NCBI GenBank assembly: GCA_037951105.1
Contig: JBAMJV010008383.1
Coordinates: 1 to 64,000 of the forward strand
Length of the DNA stretch: 64,000 bases
Direction of reading: 5' to 3'
Source of the DNA: Echinarachnius parma
Taxonomy: Eukaryota > Echinodermata > Echinoidea > Clypeasteroida > Echinarachniidae
In this document: positions 50,328 to 61,884 of the stretch, one piece after another
How positions within the stretch are numbered: position 1 is the first letter of the stretch
Layout: every line of letters starts with the position of its first letter
Made by a program: the position numbers and the translations under genes
The notes under the pieces: model-generated
Databases searched by the model: none
Seen by the model: the letters and a program-made list of their open reading frames with translations, nothing else
Told to the model about the DNA's origin: nothing

Positions 50328-52324
50328 AAACATCGAACCGAAAAAGATTGATGGGGGGGATGGTGTGATTATTTTGGTGTGAAATTGTTGAATTTTGAAG
50401 TGATTTAGACTTTGGCGCGTGCCGGAAAGTAATTACACTCGTTCGCTCGATTAGTTTTTTAATGCGACAAAGTTACGGGAAGCCCCGTTGGTTTTGTGGT
50501 AGATTTTTGGAAGGAATCAAGGAAGAATTCCGTAGAATATATATTGTTTTTATTGCTCCAGTGTTCGTTTGGGAATTCTGGAGAAAGAGTGATTCGTTTT
50601 TTTGGTGTGGATTTGTGTGGTTATTTGTGCAATTCGGTTAGGGAAATTCGCGCATCACGTTTTGTTGTTGTTGTAGTAGGGCTCACGAGGCGAGGGCCGA
50701 TTTGAGTCATTGGGTTGTGTGCGAAGTTGGGACCGCATGTTCTTTTGTACATGGTCAATGGGGAGCGAGCGAACCCTATGGGTTAAGCGTTGTTTTGAGT
50801 GGTCCCGATCGCTACGAGTATAGTTTCGGTATATTTTGGGAATAGTGCAGCGAAAATTGCGTTGGTTGTTGTTTTTAGTTTGAGTTTGGATTTGATTGCG
50901 CAATACGGTGGGGAAAGTTCCGTCGCATGGAGTTTCGTATTGGGTTTGCACATGTCTCGAGTGTGCGATCGCGAGGCCTGTAGTTAGCTGTATTGTGATT
51001 TGTGATTTGCTAGTATTGCGACCGGCGATTCATATGGGACATTTTAGGGATAATTGTTTAGCTTCTGCGCTGTTTCGGATTGGAAAGTTGATTTATTGGT
51101 AGGTAAATTTGATAGTTATTGTGATTATTAGCGATTTTGGAAGCCGATAATTATGACTGTCATGACTGTGTTGTGAAGCTGGGTTGTGCTGTGAATTGTT
51201 TGCCGTCGGATGTGTGAAGTCTGTACACACAATAAATATACTGCATTACTTACATTAATTACTACTACTCTGATTAGCTACCGTAGCTACTAAGTACTAG
51301 TGATAGTAGTAGTATTGTAGTGCAACTAATTTGTTACTCTCTTGCATAAGTCTGCAGGGGGTAATTTTATGGTTTGAAGAATTTTAGTTGAGGAATAGAT
51401 TTGAATTGTTTTATTCCTTGGCGGACAGGTATAGCTGTTTTGTTTTACCTGAAGTGTCTTACTTCACCCGCGGTGTTCCCGCGCTAATGGGATAACTGGA
51501 CGGGCTCAGTAGACACTGGGTGAATTAAAATAGTCTTTGTTTGGAAGCTGGAGGAATTAAATTGGGCTTTCTTTTGTTAGTAATAGTGAGTTGAAAATTA
51601 TTGGAGAGTTTAGAAATAATAAAAGAAGCTCTTGAAAATAAATTTTTGGGAAGGGGAGGAGAGTAGGATATAGGATATTTGGCTGGTGAAATTTATTTTG
51701 AAATGTGATATCAGCTAGATATTTTTGATGACAATTTGTTAACCCTTTCTAAAGTTCTTCTCTTTGCAGGAAAGTTCCAGGGTTCGCCTTGTAGTTTTCG
51801 CACTGCGGTGATATACTATTTGGCTGATATATGCGCTGGAGGGAATTTGTTATTTGTAGTTCGCATACAAGTTAGCGGCAGAATATTATTTTGAACAATC
51901 GCGGTGGAATAATGTTTTGAATAACACGCGGTAGTTTAGTTTTCACTCCAGTTGATATATTTAGTATTTCTTCGCGAAGATTTAATTATAGGAACGCGGT
52001 GGAGATTCGTTATCCTGGAACAATTCGCAATCTTGTAGTTTATTCGTCGTAGGTAGTGTTAAATATTTGTTAACACACCCAGCGGAATAGAGTGTAGGGT
52101 GGTTTCGCGTTATTTTGTGATAGATTATCACTTTGGACAATTCGCGTGGAATGCTGTTCTGAACAATTCGCGGTAAGGTGATATATTGATTCGCGATAAT
52201 AGATTCATTCTGTACTCTAGCTGGTGTGTTAATTTTATGATAGAATAATTTGTGTAGTTGGAATAATTGAAGAGATTAGTAAGCGAGGGACTTATATTCT
52301 TTTTAATTATTATAATTGAGGATA
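50328..52324 (+). other. Retrotransposon leader
   Basis: About 2 kb without a long ORF. Between 51790 and 52200 a motif around (A)ATTCGCGGT/CGCGGTGG recurs at least six times. This may be an RNA structure or packaging region; function unknown. Confidence 0.5.
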
Positions 52325-53509
52325 ATGGCCCAATTACCACTCGCCACGTGTAGTTTTGAGGAACTCCTCGGGGTGGGGCTACCACCAGCCAAGGCGGGGC
52401 TACTCATTCAATTAAGGATGGACGGGTTACTAGGGACAGCGTACACTCTGCGGAGCTTATCAGAATTTCGCGAGTACGCTCACCATTTCATTCCTCCTCC
52501 ATCGGAGTCGCTTTCGGCAACTGGCGGACGTCCTCCTCCAGGGTTAACGCTGCCTACTACACCAGCATCGGCAAGGGCAACCTCGGAGCGTACCCAGTCA
52601 CAAGCCCGACCTTCGACCACGGACAGTCAATGGGACTCCACGCGCTTGACATACGGAAGTCCACAGCAACAGACTACAGCATGGAGTGGACTCCAGCTCC
52701 CAGAATCACTTACATACGACGGAATAGGGAACTGGAGAGCGTTTTATGTTAAGTTCGCGAACTTCGCTAGTCACTGTGGTTGGTCTCCGGAAGAGCGCAA
52801 GCTGCAACTGTGTTTGTGCCTCGAAGGCCGTGCATCAGATTTTTATTGTTCGTTGATGGATCATGAGCCATACCTCGAGTTTGCTGACATAATCCAGCGA
52901 CTGCGAAAGAGGTTTGACTACCGTGATCTGCCCGAGACATCACAGTTGGAGTTTGCGTCAGCGAGGCAGACCAGCAAAGAGACCGTGAAAGACTGGGCAA
53001 ATCGTGTCGAGGACTTGGCGATGTTGGCTTTCCCGGAGTTACCTTCAGGATATGTCCAGCAACAAGAGGTAATGCGATTTTGTGCCGGAGCTTTGGACCA
53101 GGAGGCTGGCTTCCACGTCCTGAACAGGCGACCCCCTTGTATTGGAGATGCCCTAGAGATGGTTCAGCGATATCAGCTGTCCCATCGATTGGTCTATGGG
53201 CATTCCCAATACAATTCCCCTCGCCGTTTTGACATCGGTTCGTCTCAGGAAAACCATGCATTCCGGGTCCATGCAACGGCACGAAGCACTGCCAACCACC
53301 CCGCTACTTCAATGAACCGATACGTTGAACCCGAACAAAAGACACGGTATTGCTACGAGTGTCGACAATCAGGACACGTTGCTCGCGACTGCACTACACC
53401 AGATTTGGACCCCCCGTCCATTAATGCTGTAGGTGCCATAGCGGGAAACGCCCAAGGGTCGGTGATAGTGGCCGATCTCTGGCCCCGGCGCCCGCAGGCC
53501 AGCATCTAG
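52325..53509 (+). CDS. Gag of the RT-less LTR retrotransposon
   Basis: 394 aa from ATG 52325 (MAQLPLATCSFEELLGVGLP). Residues 1-120 are Pro/Ser/Thr-rich. A capsid-like helical region follows (about 125-290: NWRAFYVKFANFA, LQLCLCLEGRASDFY, LRKRFDY, TVKDWANRVEDLAMLAFPEL). A CCHC zinc knuckle CYECRQSGHVARDC lies near residues 339-352. Gag would assemble particles and bind element RNA. Intact frame; in the last 30 codons a -1 frame is also open. Confidence 0.9.
   Translation: MAQLPLATCSFEELLGVGLPPAKAGLLIQLRMDGLLGTAYTLRSLSEFREYAHHFIPPPSESLSATGGRPPPGLTLPTTPASARATSERTQSQARPSTTDSQWDSTRLTYGSPQQQTTAWSGLQLPESLTYDGIGNWRAFYVKFANFASHCGWSPEERKLQLCLCLEGRASDFYCSLMDHEPYLEFADIIQRLRKRFDYRDLPETSQLEFASARQTSKETVKDWANRVEDLAMLAFPELPSGYVQQQEVMRFCAGALDQEAGFHVLNRRPPCIGDALEMVQRYQLSHRLVYGHSQYNSPRRFDIGSSQENHAFRVHATARSTANHPATSMNRYVEPEQKTRYCYECRQSGHVARDCTTPDLDPPSINAVGAIAGNAQGSVIVADLWPRRPQASI
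53443..53449 (+). promoter_or_regulatory. Candidate -1 frameshift site GGGAAAC
   Basis: The heptamer reads G-GGA-AAC in the gag frame, the canonical X-XXY-YYZ form used by several retroviruses. It lies inside the 80-90-base overlap between gag and the downstream -1 frame. A CTGGCC/GGCCAG stem at about 53478-53502 follows, farther away than usual (28 nt). Confidence 0.55.
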
Positions 53510-54303
53510 ATCAGATAGGTAGCATACCGTTAGTTAGTAATGAAACTGACACCCTAACGTCTCCCTTAGAACTTTCGCGTGATAAAGACCCTATTGAGCA
53601 ACCCGAAGGAATTTTGAACGTAGATGCGGTATGTAGATCCGGAATGATTTATGTTGTTGGAGAAATCGGTACAATGAAAATAGAACCCATTTTGGACTCG
53701 ACCATTGATGCAATTGGTCTTGATGAACCGATTTGTCCGCACGTAAGTTACTCCGGTTTCACCAATAGTACAGCAGGGAACGTGGGTGATCAGGATTGTA
53801 CAGGTCCCCTTCCAATCTCATCAGCTACTCCCGACAGTTCCTCCTTTCAGTCCGCTGGGTGTGGTCAGGTATTGCATGACCCCCCTGCTGAGGTAGAACT
53901 GTCAGGTGATGCTGAACCAGCCAATCGTAGCCTTGGGATCGATTCCGTGTTAGGTACACTTGAGCCAACTGCCGGTACTCGGATTGATACCGTTCAAGGT
54001 ACTGCGGCAGATGACGTTATACTTAACATCCGGAACGTCTCGCTTAACAAAACCGAGCCCAAGGTGCGAATGGAAGCGGTGATGGAGGGACCACATCGAG
54101 AAAAAGACACCAGGACCTGGCTACCGAAACCGTACAAGGGTTATAACCCCACGGTAGCCAAGGTAATCGCGAAGACTTGGACCACGGTTCCGCCTAACCT
54201 GGCCAAGCGAATCACCGGGGTGATCGACCAGCGTAGACACCCTGTATTATTTACTCCTCGTGATCCAACTAGGGTACTATCCCGTTCAGCATTGCTGAGA
54301 TAG
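53450..54303 (+). CDS. Second ORF, -1 relative to gag; degenerate protease-like
   Basis: The frame is open from about 53424 and would be reached by slippage at 53443-53449. The first in-frame ATG is at 53644 (220 aa). An early segment, IGTMKIEPILDSTIDAIGLD, resembles a retropepsin core, but with D-S-T where D-S/T-G is needed. The middle is acidic and Ser/Thr-rich; the end is basic and proline-rich (TWLPKPYKGYNPTVAKVI). It has no RT motif. Likely a Gag-fused accessory part or remnant of pol. Function not known. Confidence 0.5.
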
Positions 54304-55272
54304 GCTCGGTGGACCTAGGAAGCCGTTTTTGTTTTTTCGGGTGAATCTAAAAAATGTGATTCACAATCCGTAATGATGATTTTGGTTCTTTTGGATATTG
54401 ATCGGGAATTAGTATACTTTGGTGCCCGATGAAAATTATGGGATAATGAAGTGAAACATTCTTATCCCAATCGCGCATTTTGTTTTTGAGGATTCATTTG
54501 CGCAGAGAGTTAAAAGTTTGGATGAACTCTCAGGTTATGTTTTTAAATGCAGGGGTGACATTCTGTATATAGATTTAAGAAAGAATAAGTTTTACACCCC
54601 TGTAAGCAGATATATAGGGTTCGGAATATAAAAGGAACCAGGGCGAGGCTTGAAATTTTCTCTAAGCAAAGACATTTTTTTCTTTGGGGAGGGGGAAGGT
54701 GGGCTGAGCCATTTTTAAAAACTTGTTGAGTTCCTTTTATATTATACTTGTTAAATAGCTAGATGGACAACTTCGTTGCATCGACCGACTGATTCATCAG
54801 GCGGCATTTGCGTTAGGACCAGACATGAGGTTCTTGATCGCAATTTGCAGTCAGATCCAATATGTGGCCCTGATAAAAAATGTTGTCCCTGAATCAGATA
54901 TTTCGGTCCGTGCCAGCGAGTTTGTCTATATTCCGAAGAACACATACTCAGTTGTTGGGGCATGCAAGTCCGTTAACCGGCAACCGGCTATAAGCACAGG
55001 ACCCGGGTTGTCCTCTATGCAGGCAACCAGGCTTCGGCGAAGAGCGTATCCCCTCGGCCGCAATTGAGATTGTAGTTTATGCATTTTTGTTATTTATTAA
55101 AAGATACTCGTTTATGCGCCTCGAGAGTTAGGCAATCGTAAAGTATTGTTTAGTGGAAAGAGACTCGCGTTGAGTATTTTTTGGATTAAGTATTTGGAAA
55201 TGAAAAGCTGCACGAGCATGTCTGCCGGGACGTCGCTTCGATACGGGCAGCATTTTATAAAATTGGGGGGAG
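54304..55272 (+). other. 3' internal region with a small ORF and purine tract
   Basis: An 80-codon ATG frame at 54825-55067 (MRFLIAICSQIQ ... STGPGLSSMQATRLRRRAYP) is open further upstream and looks composition-like coding, but I do not recognise it. Purine-rich stretches occur at 54685-54706 and, directly before the 3' LTR, at 55264-55272 (GGGGGGAGT), the likely polypurine tract. Confidence 0.5.
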
Positions 55273-56014
55273 TGAAGCAGTCACTGATTTGGACTGCTAT
55301 AGTTCAGAGATGTCTCTGTTACAACTCCTCTCTTATGTGCCAAGAATTTCTAGGGATTTGTATTGACCCGAGACTGCTTGCAGCCGGTTCTGCAAACCCT
55401 ACGTTTAGGTAATAGATCGCGATAGTTTGTCGGTCTTTGACCCGTGTATTGTGTCGGACTTGACCCTGGGACCTAAAAACGGGTTTCCCGGAAGCGGGTC
55501 GAGTCCCGTAAACGCTTGTATAGAGAGATACCGTGTGTGTCCGTCGGTGAATACCGAGGGAACACGCAGTTGAACCTCAAGCGCTAGACGCGACCAGTTG
55601 TGTTTAGGAAAGTTGTCCGGAATTACATGTGCTTTTCTCCTGTGTGGAGCAGTATTATTTGCCTGTGTGGCCGTTAATTACCGCTAGGATATCAGTTTAT
55701 TAGACCTGTGTGGTCGTCGTTAGGAGCCTGTGTGGCGATAAGTTAGATATTAGGTTTTAGGTTAGGATACGAGAGGAAGGCTTGCGTTATCGACGGTTGG
55801 TCAGCGGGTGGAGTTCGCTACGAGCCAGGGGCATGACGGCCGCTGGGCTGGTGAAGGGACTCGACGCCGGGGCTGCCGCCGGAGCTGCCGGGGAGGCGAG
55901 GCAGCGAGGTTATAAGGTAGGCTATATATTCCGTGTGTGAATGATGCCTGACTGGGAGTTGATAATTCGATTAGTATGTTATTATTTTTATTAGAGTAAT
56001 GGAAAATTGCTTCA
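55273..56014 (+). repeat. 3' LTR
   Basis: 742 bp, matching the 5' LTR by eye except for a 13-bp insertion (TGGGCTGGTGAAG) after GACGGCCGC. Confidence 0.93.
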
Positions 56015-56060
56015 ATTTTGAAAAGTTGGTCTCCTGGTTGACATATTTATGGAATTGCCC

Positions 56061-57463
56061 ACTACGAGTAAATTTGTGAAATGATGCTAACATGATCAAC
56101 TTCGCACAAGAAATTTAGAGCTGCGTGCATTTTTAGAGCTGCGTGCATTGTCAATACAATGGGAGTTAAATACTGTACTATATTTAGAGTGCCGGTTTCA
56201 AAGACAAGTCACTCGAAATGACTAGTCAAACTCAAACTCAAAGACACCGTAAACTCGAATCGTGAAGTAAAAAACAATGCGCGTGTTCGAAGACGATATC
56301 TCAAAATATAACTTTAGGTCGCAAATCTCATCATCGCATCGGAATCTGCACTATTTTCTAATTGTTTGAGTAGAGTTTTAAGAAAATTGTGTGATTTCTA
56401 AGTACATGTACTAGGTCACTCAACCACACATGACGTGGTAGCATCGAGTCAGACCGCGCATCGACTGCCTGCCGAAGCTCCAGGCGGCCAGAATGTCAAC
56501 TCCCCGCTTGTTGTCACACAAAGCCGACTTGCTAGTCACAAGCCGCTCACTCGAATAACTAGCGAGCAGAAAATTGACAATATATCGACAATTTAAACGA
56601 TCAATACTCATGATTTTTATACAAAAAGGAATGTAGATTTACAACTCAATCGTTATACAAACAAAAATGGATTTCGTACTCACATAAATGCTTTCGTATC
56701 AATGAAAAATCACCGTCTGATTCAGCGTTGCGTTGGACAGTTTGACTGCTGGAACAGAAATAATTTTTTCGTTGAAAACATGTTTGTCGCCATCTGCGTC
56801 AAATGCATGTACAACATTTTGGCTTTTATTTCATAGGGACCCTATTCAGAGAATCACACATGCTCATTATTTTCAAGCTATAAAGCTTTATTTATTTTAA
56901 AAATTTGGTTATGTAAAGCGACAAAGAATTTCTCTGACACTCACATCACATTGTCCTTTTCCCCCCTTGATTTTCAAGACATAACATTTACACTCGGGAA
57001 CCAAATATTGTATAAACTTTGCTTTAAAATTATTTTAAAAAAATTATATATTTTGTTGATTATCTCTCTATTTAATCATTATTTCAACAAAAACATAGAA
57101 TGCATGATTTTGTATGAAAAATGGTTGAAACCAATTCTAGAGAGCGCCCTCTTGTGTATAAATGGCTCCTTTTTAAAAAATGATAACAGGCATTTTACTT
57201 AGTCGTTTGTAATTTTCTATACCTTAGGCTTTCGAGTTTCGAGCATGGTGGAGTTATACAAATTAGTTTGTAATGTAATTGTGCAGGTTTTGGTTACTAA
57301 AGCTCAGCCTTACTAAAACATCTGTTTGTATACTAAGGCTTACTTTATCAAAAACACTTTGTGAAATATGGAAATTAATTCAAATCAAATCTAAGCATTT
57401 AATATGTACATCTGGGTAAACGCAGTTATTACCATTAAAGTCATGTAGTAAATCCTTCTGCTT
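56061..57463. other. Intergenic with partial element Y
   Basis: 57040-57320 matches the right part of element Y (ATCTCTCTATTTAATCATTA, TTTTACTTAGTCGTTTGTAA, GTGCAGGTTTTGGTTACTAA) without clear termini. No gene in the rest. Confidence 0.6.
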
Positions 57464-57649
57464 GGCCCATATTCATAAAAGCCCGCTAGCTTAGTTCCTT
57501 GCTTAGTCTATATCGGATAGCGGCTAAGAATTATGCGTATACCCAGTTGACACTAGTTGGGGACTAGGAAAAATGTTTGTTTCTCGATCACTATTAAACC
57601 GCACATTTAAAGTACAACTAAGCTAGCGGTGTTTTATGAATATGGGGCC
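57464..57649. mobile_element. MITE with GGCCCATATTCATAAAA ends
   Basis: 33-bp inverted ends, GGCCCATATTCATAAAAGCC ... GCTAGCTTAGTT on the left and the complement on the right, around about 120 bp. Non-coding. Confidence 0.85.
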
Positions 57650-59847
57650 TGGTTATCCTATAGTTGGCAACTAAAACAACATCTCTCGTTGTATTCTTAG
57701 CCCCTAGCTGATAAATTAGTTCATTCGGGTTCTGCATCATTCTATACACGCCCACTTATGTCTGTATGTGTGTGGGGGGGGGGGGGGGGGGCGGGCATAG
57801 CTTCCCCACATTGTTGAGGGGATGCTGGACTCGGGGGGGGGGGGGGAGGGGTATCCCAACAAAAATGATCTTACGCAGCCGCCGTCCAAAAAAGCGTCAA
57901 AATGGTATCATTTTCAGCTATACGGCCTCGACGACGTTTTTTAAAGGGGTCGTCTTCAACACTCATCTTACTTTTAAGGCAAACTTACAAAAAAAGGATC
58001 TTGGTTTTCTACATTGCGCAATGAGGGCAAGATTTTTAAAAGCATTTGGCCATTTTATAGGGGTGTAAATTTACGATGACCAGTGTGGTAGGCCATTTGT
58101 ATAGGGTCCATTGTAGAAGTTAATGAACATGGGTGGGTAGAACTTGTGCATGAGACAATTTGATGTTGGGCAAGTAACATTTCATAAATGGTCTATAGTC
58201 TGGTAAAATAAATTGTTGGTTAATCTACGAGAGATTCTTTATGAGTGAATCTCATCTAGAAGTTTGTGGGTATGTAAGTTTTCTGTAGAACTAGAAACAA
58301 ATGTTAGTTTGGAGGCTTGTATATTGTCAACAATATCCTCTTGTCACGAATATTATAAGGAAAATATTGGTTAGCTTGTTTATTTTTTCAGAATTTTTCA
58401 GGATTTGTCTATTAAATTGTAAAAACGCACGGCCAGTTCGAAAGTTGTTAAGCTATTAAAATGTTCAGAAAATGTCTTTGTTCAGAACATTTTTTTATAA
58501 TTTTTTTTAAACACGGATTACAATAAAAAAAACCCAATTCTAAATAATACTCAAAGAAGACTCACAAGTGTTGTAGTACGTTTTCTCAATTTAATATTAG
58601 TACGCATTATGACTATTCTATCACTATTTTTTAAAGATAATGATGCACACTAATATTATGATATTGAAATAAACTACACATGAAATATATGAATTATTTC
58701 GTTATTCAAATAGATGTGTAATTGACCAGCCAAATAACAAGCATACTATGAACAGACAGTGCACAACAGAAACATGTGAACATTGGTTCAAGTAACATCG
58801 TCGGTTTAGAGTCAGAAGGGCGTAATGTGTATCTTGTGGTTGTGGATCACAAATGCAGTGTGTATTCTATGCCGTGCATTTCAAAAAAATAGTTGCATAA
58901 TCTAGTACGCAATATTATCAACACAGACAATTTTGATGTACATCATTAAATATATGCAAAACAAATTATTAAAAAACGAACTAAACGATTACTTTATATT
59001 TCTACAAAAGCACACATGCTATTCGAGATCGGTTCTCTGTAGGCTATTTACATGTAGGCCTATTATTGAATATGATTATATAATAAATTTATACAATTAT
59101 TTATTTAATTAATTTATATATTTATTTATTTTTTTTTTGTTGGGGGGGGGGGGGGGGGGCACTTCGGAAAATACCAATACTCAAGCATCCCTTTAAAATA
59201 ACAATGTGTACCATCATTGAAGTATATAACAAATGTAAAATATAATCTAGTTAGTATAATATGATATAAGTGAATATACAAACAATGCTGTTTTGTCAAA
59301 TATGCATCATTTAATCAATAACTGGTATCAACGAACGTTTAATGAACTTGATCATTTCAACATATGTGAGCTAATTTACCACATTAATACCGAACATAAA
59401 TTATATTTCATAGCATCGACATCACCCTAATTATGTCTATTTATTTCGAGATTGAGTTGTATTGCAACCAATAGGTGTATTTTTAATAAAAAAATATATA
59501 ATAGAAGCAGTCGTACATCATAACATAGTGGGTTTTATTTGTGGATTACCAATAGCTGTATTAAAGTTAAACCATCATCTGACAAAACAGTTAATTGGAG
59601 ATATCATTTTAAATGTTAAAAAAAAATTAAACATGGAATATAATCTTACAAAAAAGCAAACTTCAATCCGGATTCGTTATGGTTACATACGCATATTTAC
59701 CACACAGTGGTGTATACTAGCGACGGGGGTTGGGCGCACGACGTGCCAAAAATAATTTCACAGAAAATAACAACAACATCAAACATAAGAGGAACAAAGA
59801 AATACATAAGCAGAGTGTGCTCACAATCATTCCGACCACACTTTGTG
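57650..59847. other. Intergenic, nothing recognised
   Basis: AT-rich DNA with poly-G tracts (57774-57791, 57834-57846, 59142-59159). Open frames here are short and AT-biased, with no domain. Confidence 0.55.
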
Positions 59848-60057
59848 CAATAGACCGCTGCCGGCTTCTGTAATGTATGCAAATAATATGCGTATGACGG
59901 AAGACTTCCCGTTGGCAAGCTTAACAATAGTAACTATAGGTCCGGCAAGCTAAGTTTGCCGGAGCTTGCCGGACCTAGTTACTATTGTTCAGCTTGCCAA
60001 CAGGGAGTCTGACGTCATATGCATATTATTTGCATACATTACATAAGCGGTCTATTG
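59848..60057. mobile_element. Fully palindromic MITE
   Basis: Ends CAATAGACCGCT and AGCGGTCTATTG. Arms of about 100 bp meet at GGTCCGGCAAGCTAAGTTTG. The right arm keeps TGACGTCATATGCATATTAT, the left a mutated form. Confidence 0.85.
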
Positions 60058-61884
60058 TTACCTCACGATTACCGAACATGAAATGTACATTATTTCATTG
60101 CATCGATACATTTCATATACACGTATACTTACTACACTGTACAAATCCTACCGAAAGCAATCAATCAAACAAATAGATATGAACACAACGTTACGAGATA
60201 ATGGGATGGAGAGTAAGAGTACATAACATTTTTATAATTTCATAATCCATATACCAATGCATACTCAATATCAACACAAACAATAATACTGTACAAAGAA
60301 AATGGAGAAACATTTACGAATGCTTTAAGTATCATGAATATTGACTTGTAATATTTGTGCGAATCACGATCATAAATAATGAGGAAACTTTTGATAGTGA
60401 CAAACGAACTCTACTTATACATTATGGACAAATATTCAACATTTATAATTGACTACATACAAACAATGATAGTGTCTAATATTATTGAGCAAAGAACATC
60501 GAATATAATTAAAGAAACACAGACAAATTATGATACAAAACCACATCCTACATGAATGTTCAAACCCTTCCAGCTTTCTACTCTGCAAATATAAACAGAA
60601 TGCATTCAAGAACATGTATATTTATTGTATGTATACATTCAAAAGTGCCCAGTATTTCATTTAACTGCCATCATGATATTTAATCGTGTACTTAACAGTG
60701 ATATGAATTAAATTCAAATATCATAACGAAATGTCGTGCATTGCATGAACTATATACAACAATAACAAACAACATATATTTCTCAATTGGTTTGGAACTA
60801 TTATAATTACAAAGTTTTAGAAAGTGTAGGCTGTTTGAGACCCAACCAAAGGAAGCGCTCTATGCAATCACAACGTACATAAGTATTATATCTATAAAAA
60901 AAAAAAGTCCCCTTGAAATGAAATGTAAACAGTAGTATTAACTGATTAAAATTAAACTTAATATTCACATCCAAACTATCGATGGATTTGTATACATGTA
61001 TCACAGACACACAATAATGAGCTGTCGGTACGATCGACCAGGATGGAGTCATATAAGATGGGTAAAGGGTAGGAGGGAGGTTTCACATGTGACTGGTGTG
61101 CACAATCATTGTATAACAGACCTGTAGGTGGCAATGGTGGGTGCGTTGGATGTGAACGTACCTCATTTATCTATGTAGTTTATTTTGACGTTTTAAAATG
61201 TATTTTGTATCATGTTCAAGCTCGGCTGGAACCCTCAACGATGGCCTTCCTCAATGATCTGTCTTGGCCTGATGCTTTTCAACATTTATGTAAGCGACAT
61301 GACGGAGATTTTATCTTTTATCAAGGAAGTTCATCGCACCTCCATCAACCAGTACTAACATATCCATGAGGACCTAGGGAACCTACTCAGCATGCGCCTT
61401 AAAGTATAATTTCATTGATTTTTAATATTATATTCAGCTCATATTTCCATATTCCATACATAATCCATAACACGAATATTCAGTGTTTCAAAACATTGCT
61501 ATTAAGGAGTTATCATCAATGAAAAAGTGGTAATTTGTAAGCCTTTTATGGCATCACAAGTCCCGGCGAAACCAGCTGAAATACTGTGACGTCATGAAGT
61601 ATGTGAGTTATCATTAGCAAACGAAGTCCGATAGAACCGCACACATGTTGTAGTGCCTTTTTAACATGACTCTGTTCAACTTCAATCATTCATGTTTATT
61701 AAGGAGAATAGTATCTATAGTATCTTCTAGTCGCAGAAGACGTATACATCGTGTCATTGCCTTCGCATGAAGGAAGTACAAGCATAAATAGTCAGTCAAC
61801 AAAGCGCATGATGATAGTGCCATGTTAGATCCTTACGGCGGCGACCGCGAATGGGAGACATTAATATACCAACTCGTATTATAG
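60058..61884. other. Downstream of the TRIM-like gene, nothing recognised
   Basis: AT-rich intergenic DNA. An 86-codon frame at 61109-61369 shows no family features. The 3' UTR of the TRIM-like gene should lie below 61885. Confidence 0.5.

Larger units (their letters stand above)
49583..56014 (+). mobile_element. LTR retrotransposon lacking reverse transcriptase
   Basis: 6432 bp with two LTRs that look identical by eye except for one 13-bp insertion, a TGGCGC-type primer site, a 2-kb leader, gag with a zinc knuckle, a short second ORF and a purine tract before the 3' LTR. No RT, RNase H or integrase motifs are visible, so it must depend on another element's enzymes. AATT on both sides suggests a 4-5-bp target duplication. 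The near-identical LTRs mean a recent insertion. Confidence 0.9.
48125..56060. mobile_element. TIR transposon family R, member 2 (interrupted by an LTR retrotransposon)
   Basis: Ends GGGCAATTCCATAA and TTATGGAATTGCCC are flanked by ACTA on both sides. Its own sequence is 48125-49582 plus 56015-56060, about 1.5 kb. Eight copies of TTACGGACGTAC, all in one direction, start at about 48139, 48306, 48490, 48504, 48525, 49073, 49086 and 49253. Homologous to member 1 in reverse orientation. No transposase. Confidence 0.85.

Noticed and set aside
54751-54963. Minus-strand 70-codon frame in the LTR element
   Set aside because: Antisense to a plus-strand frame with more coding-like composition.
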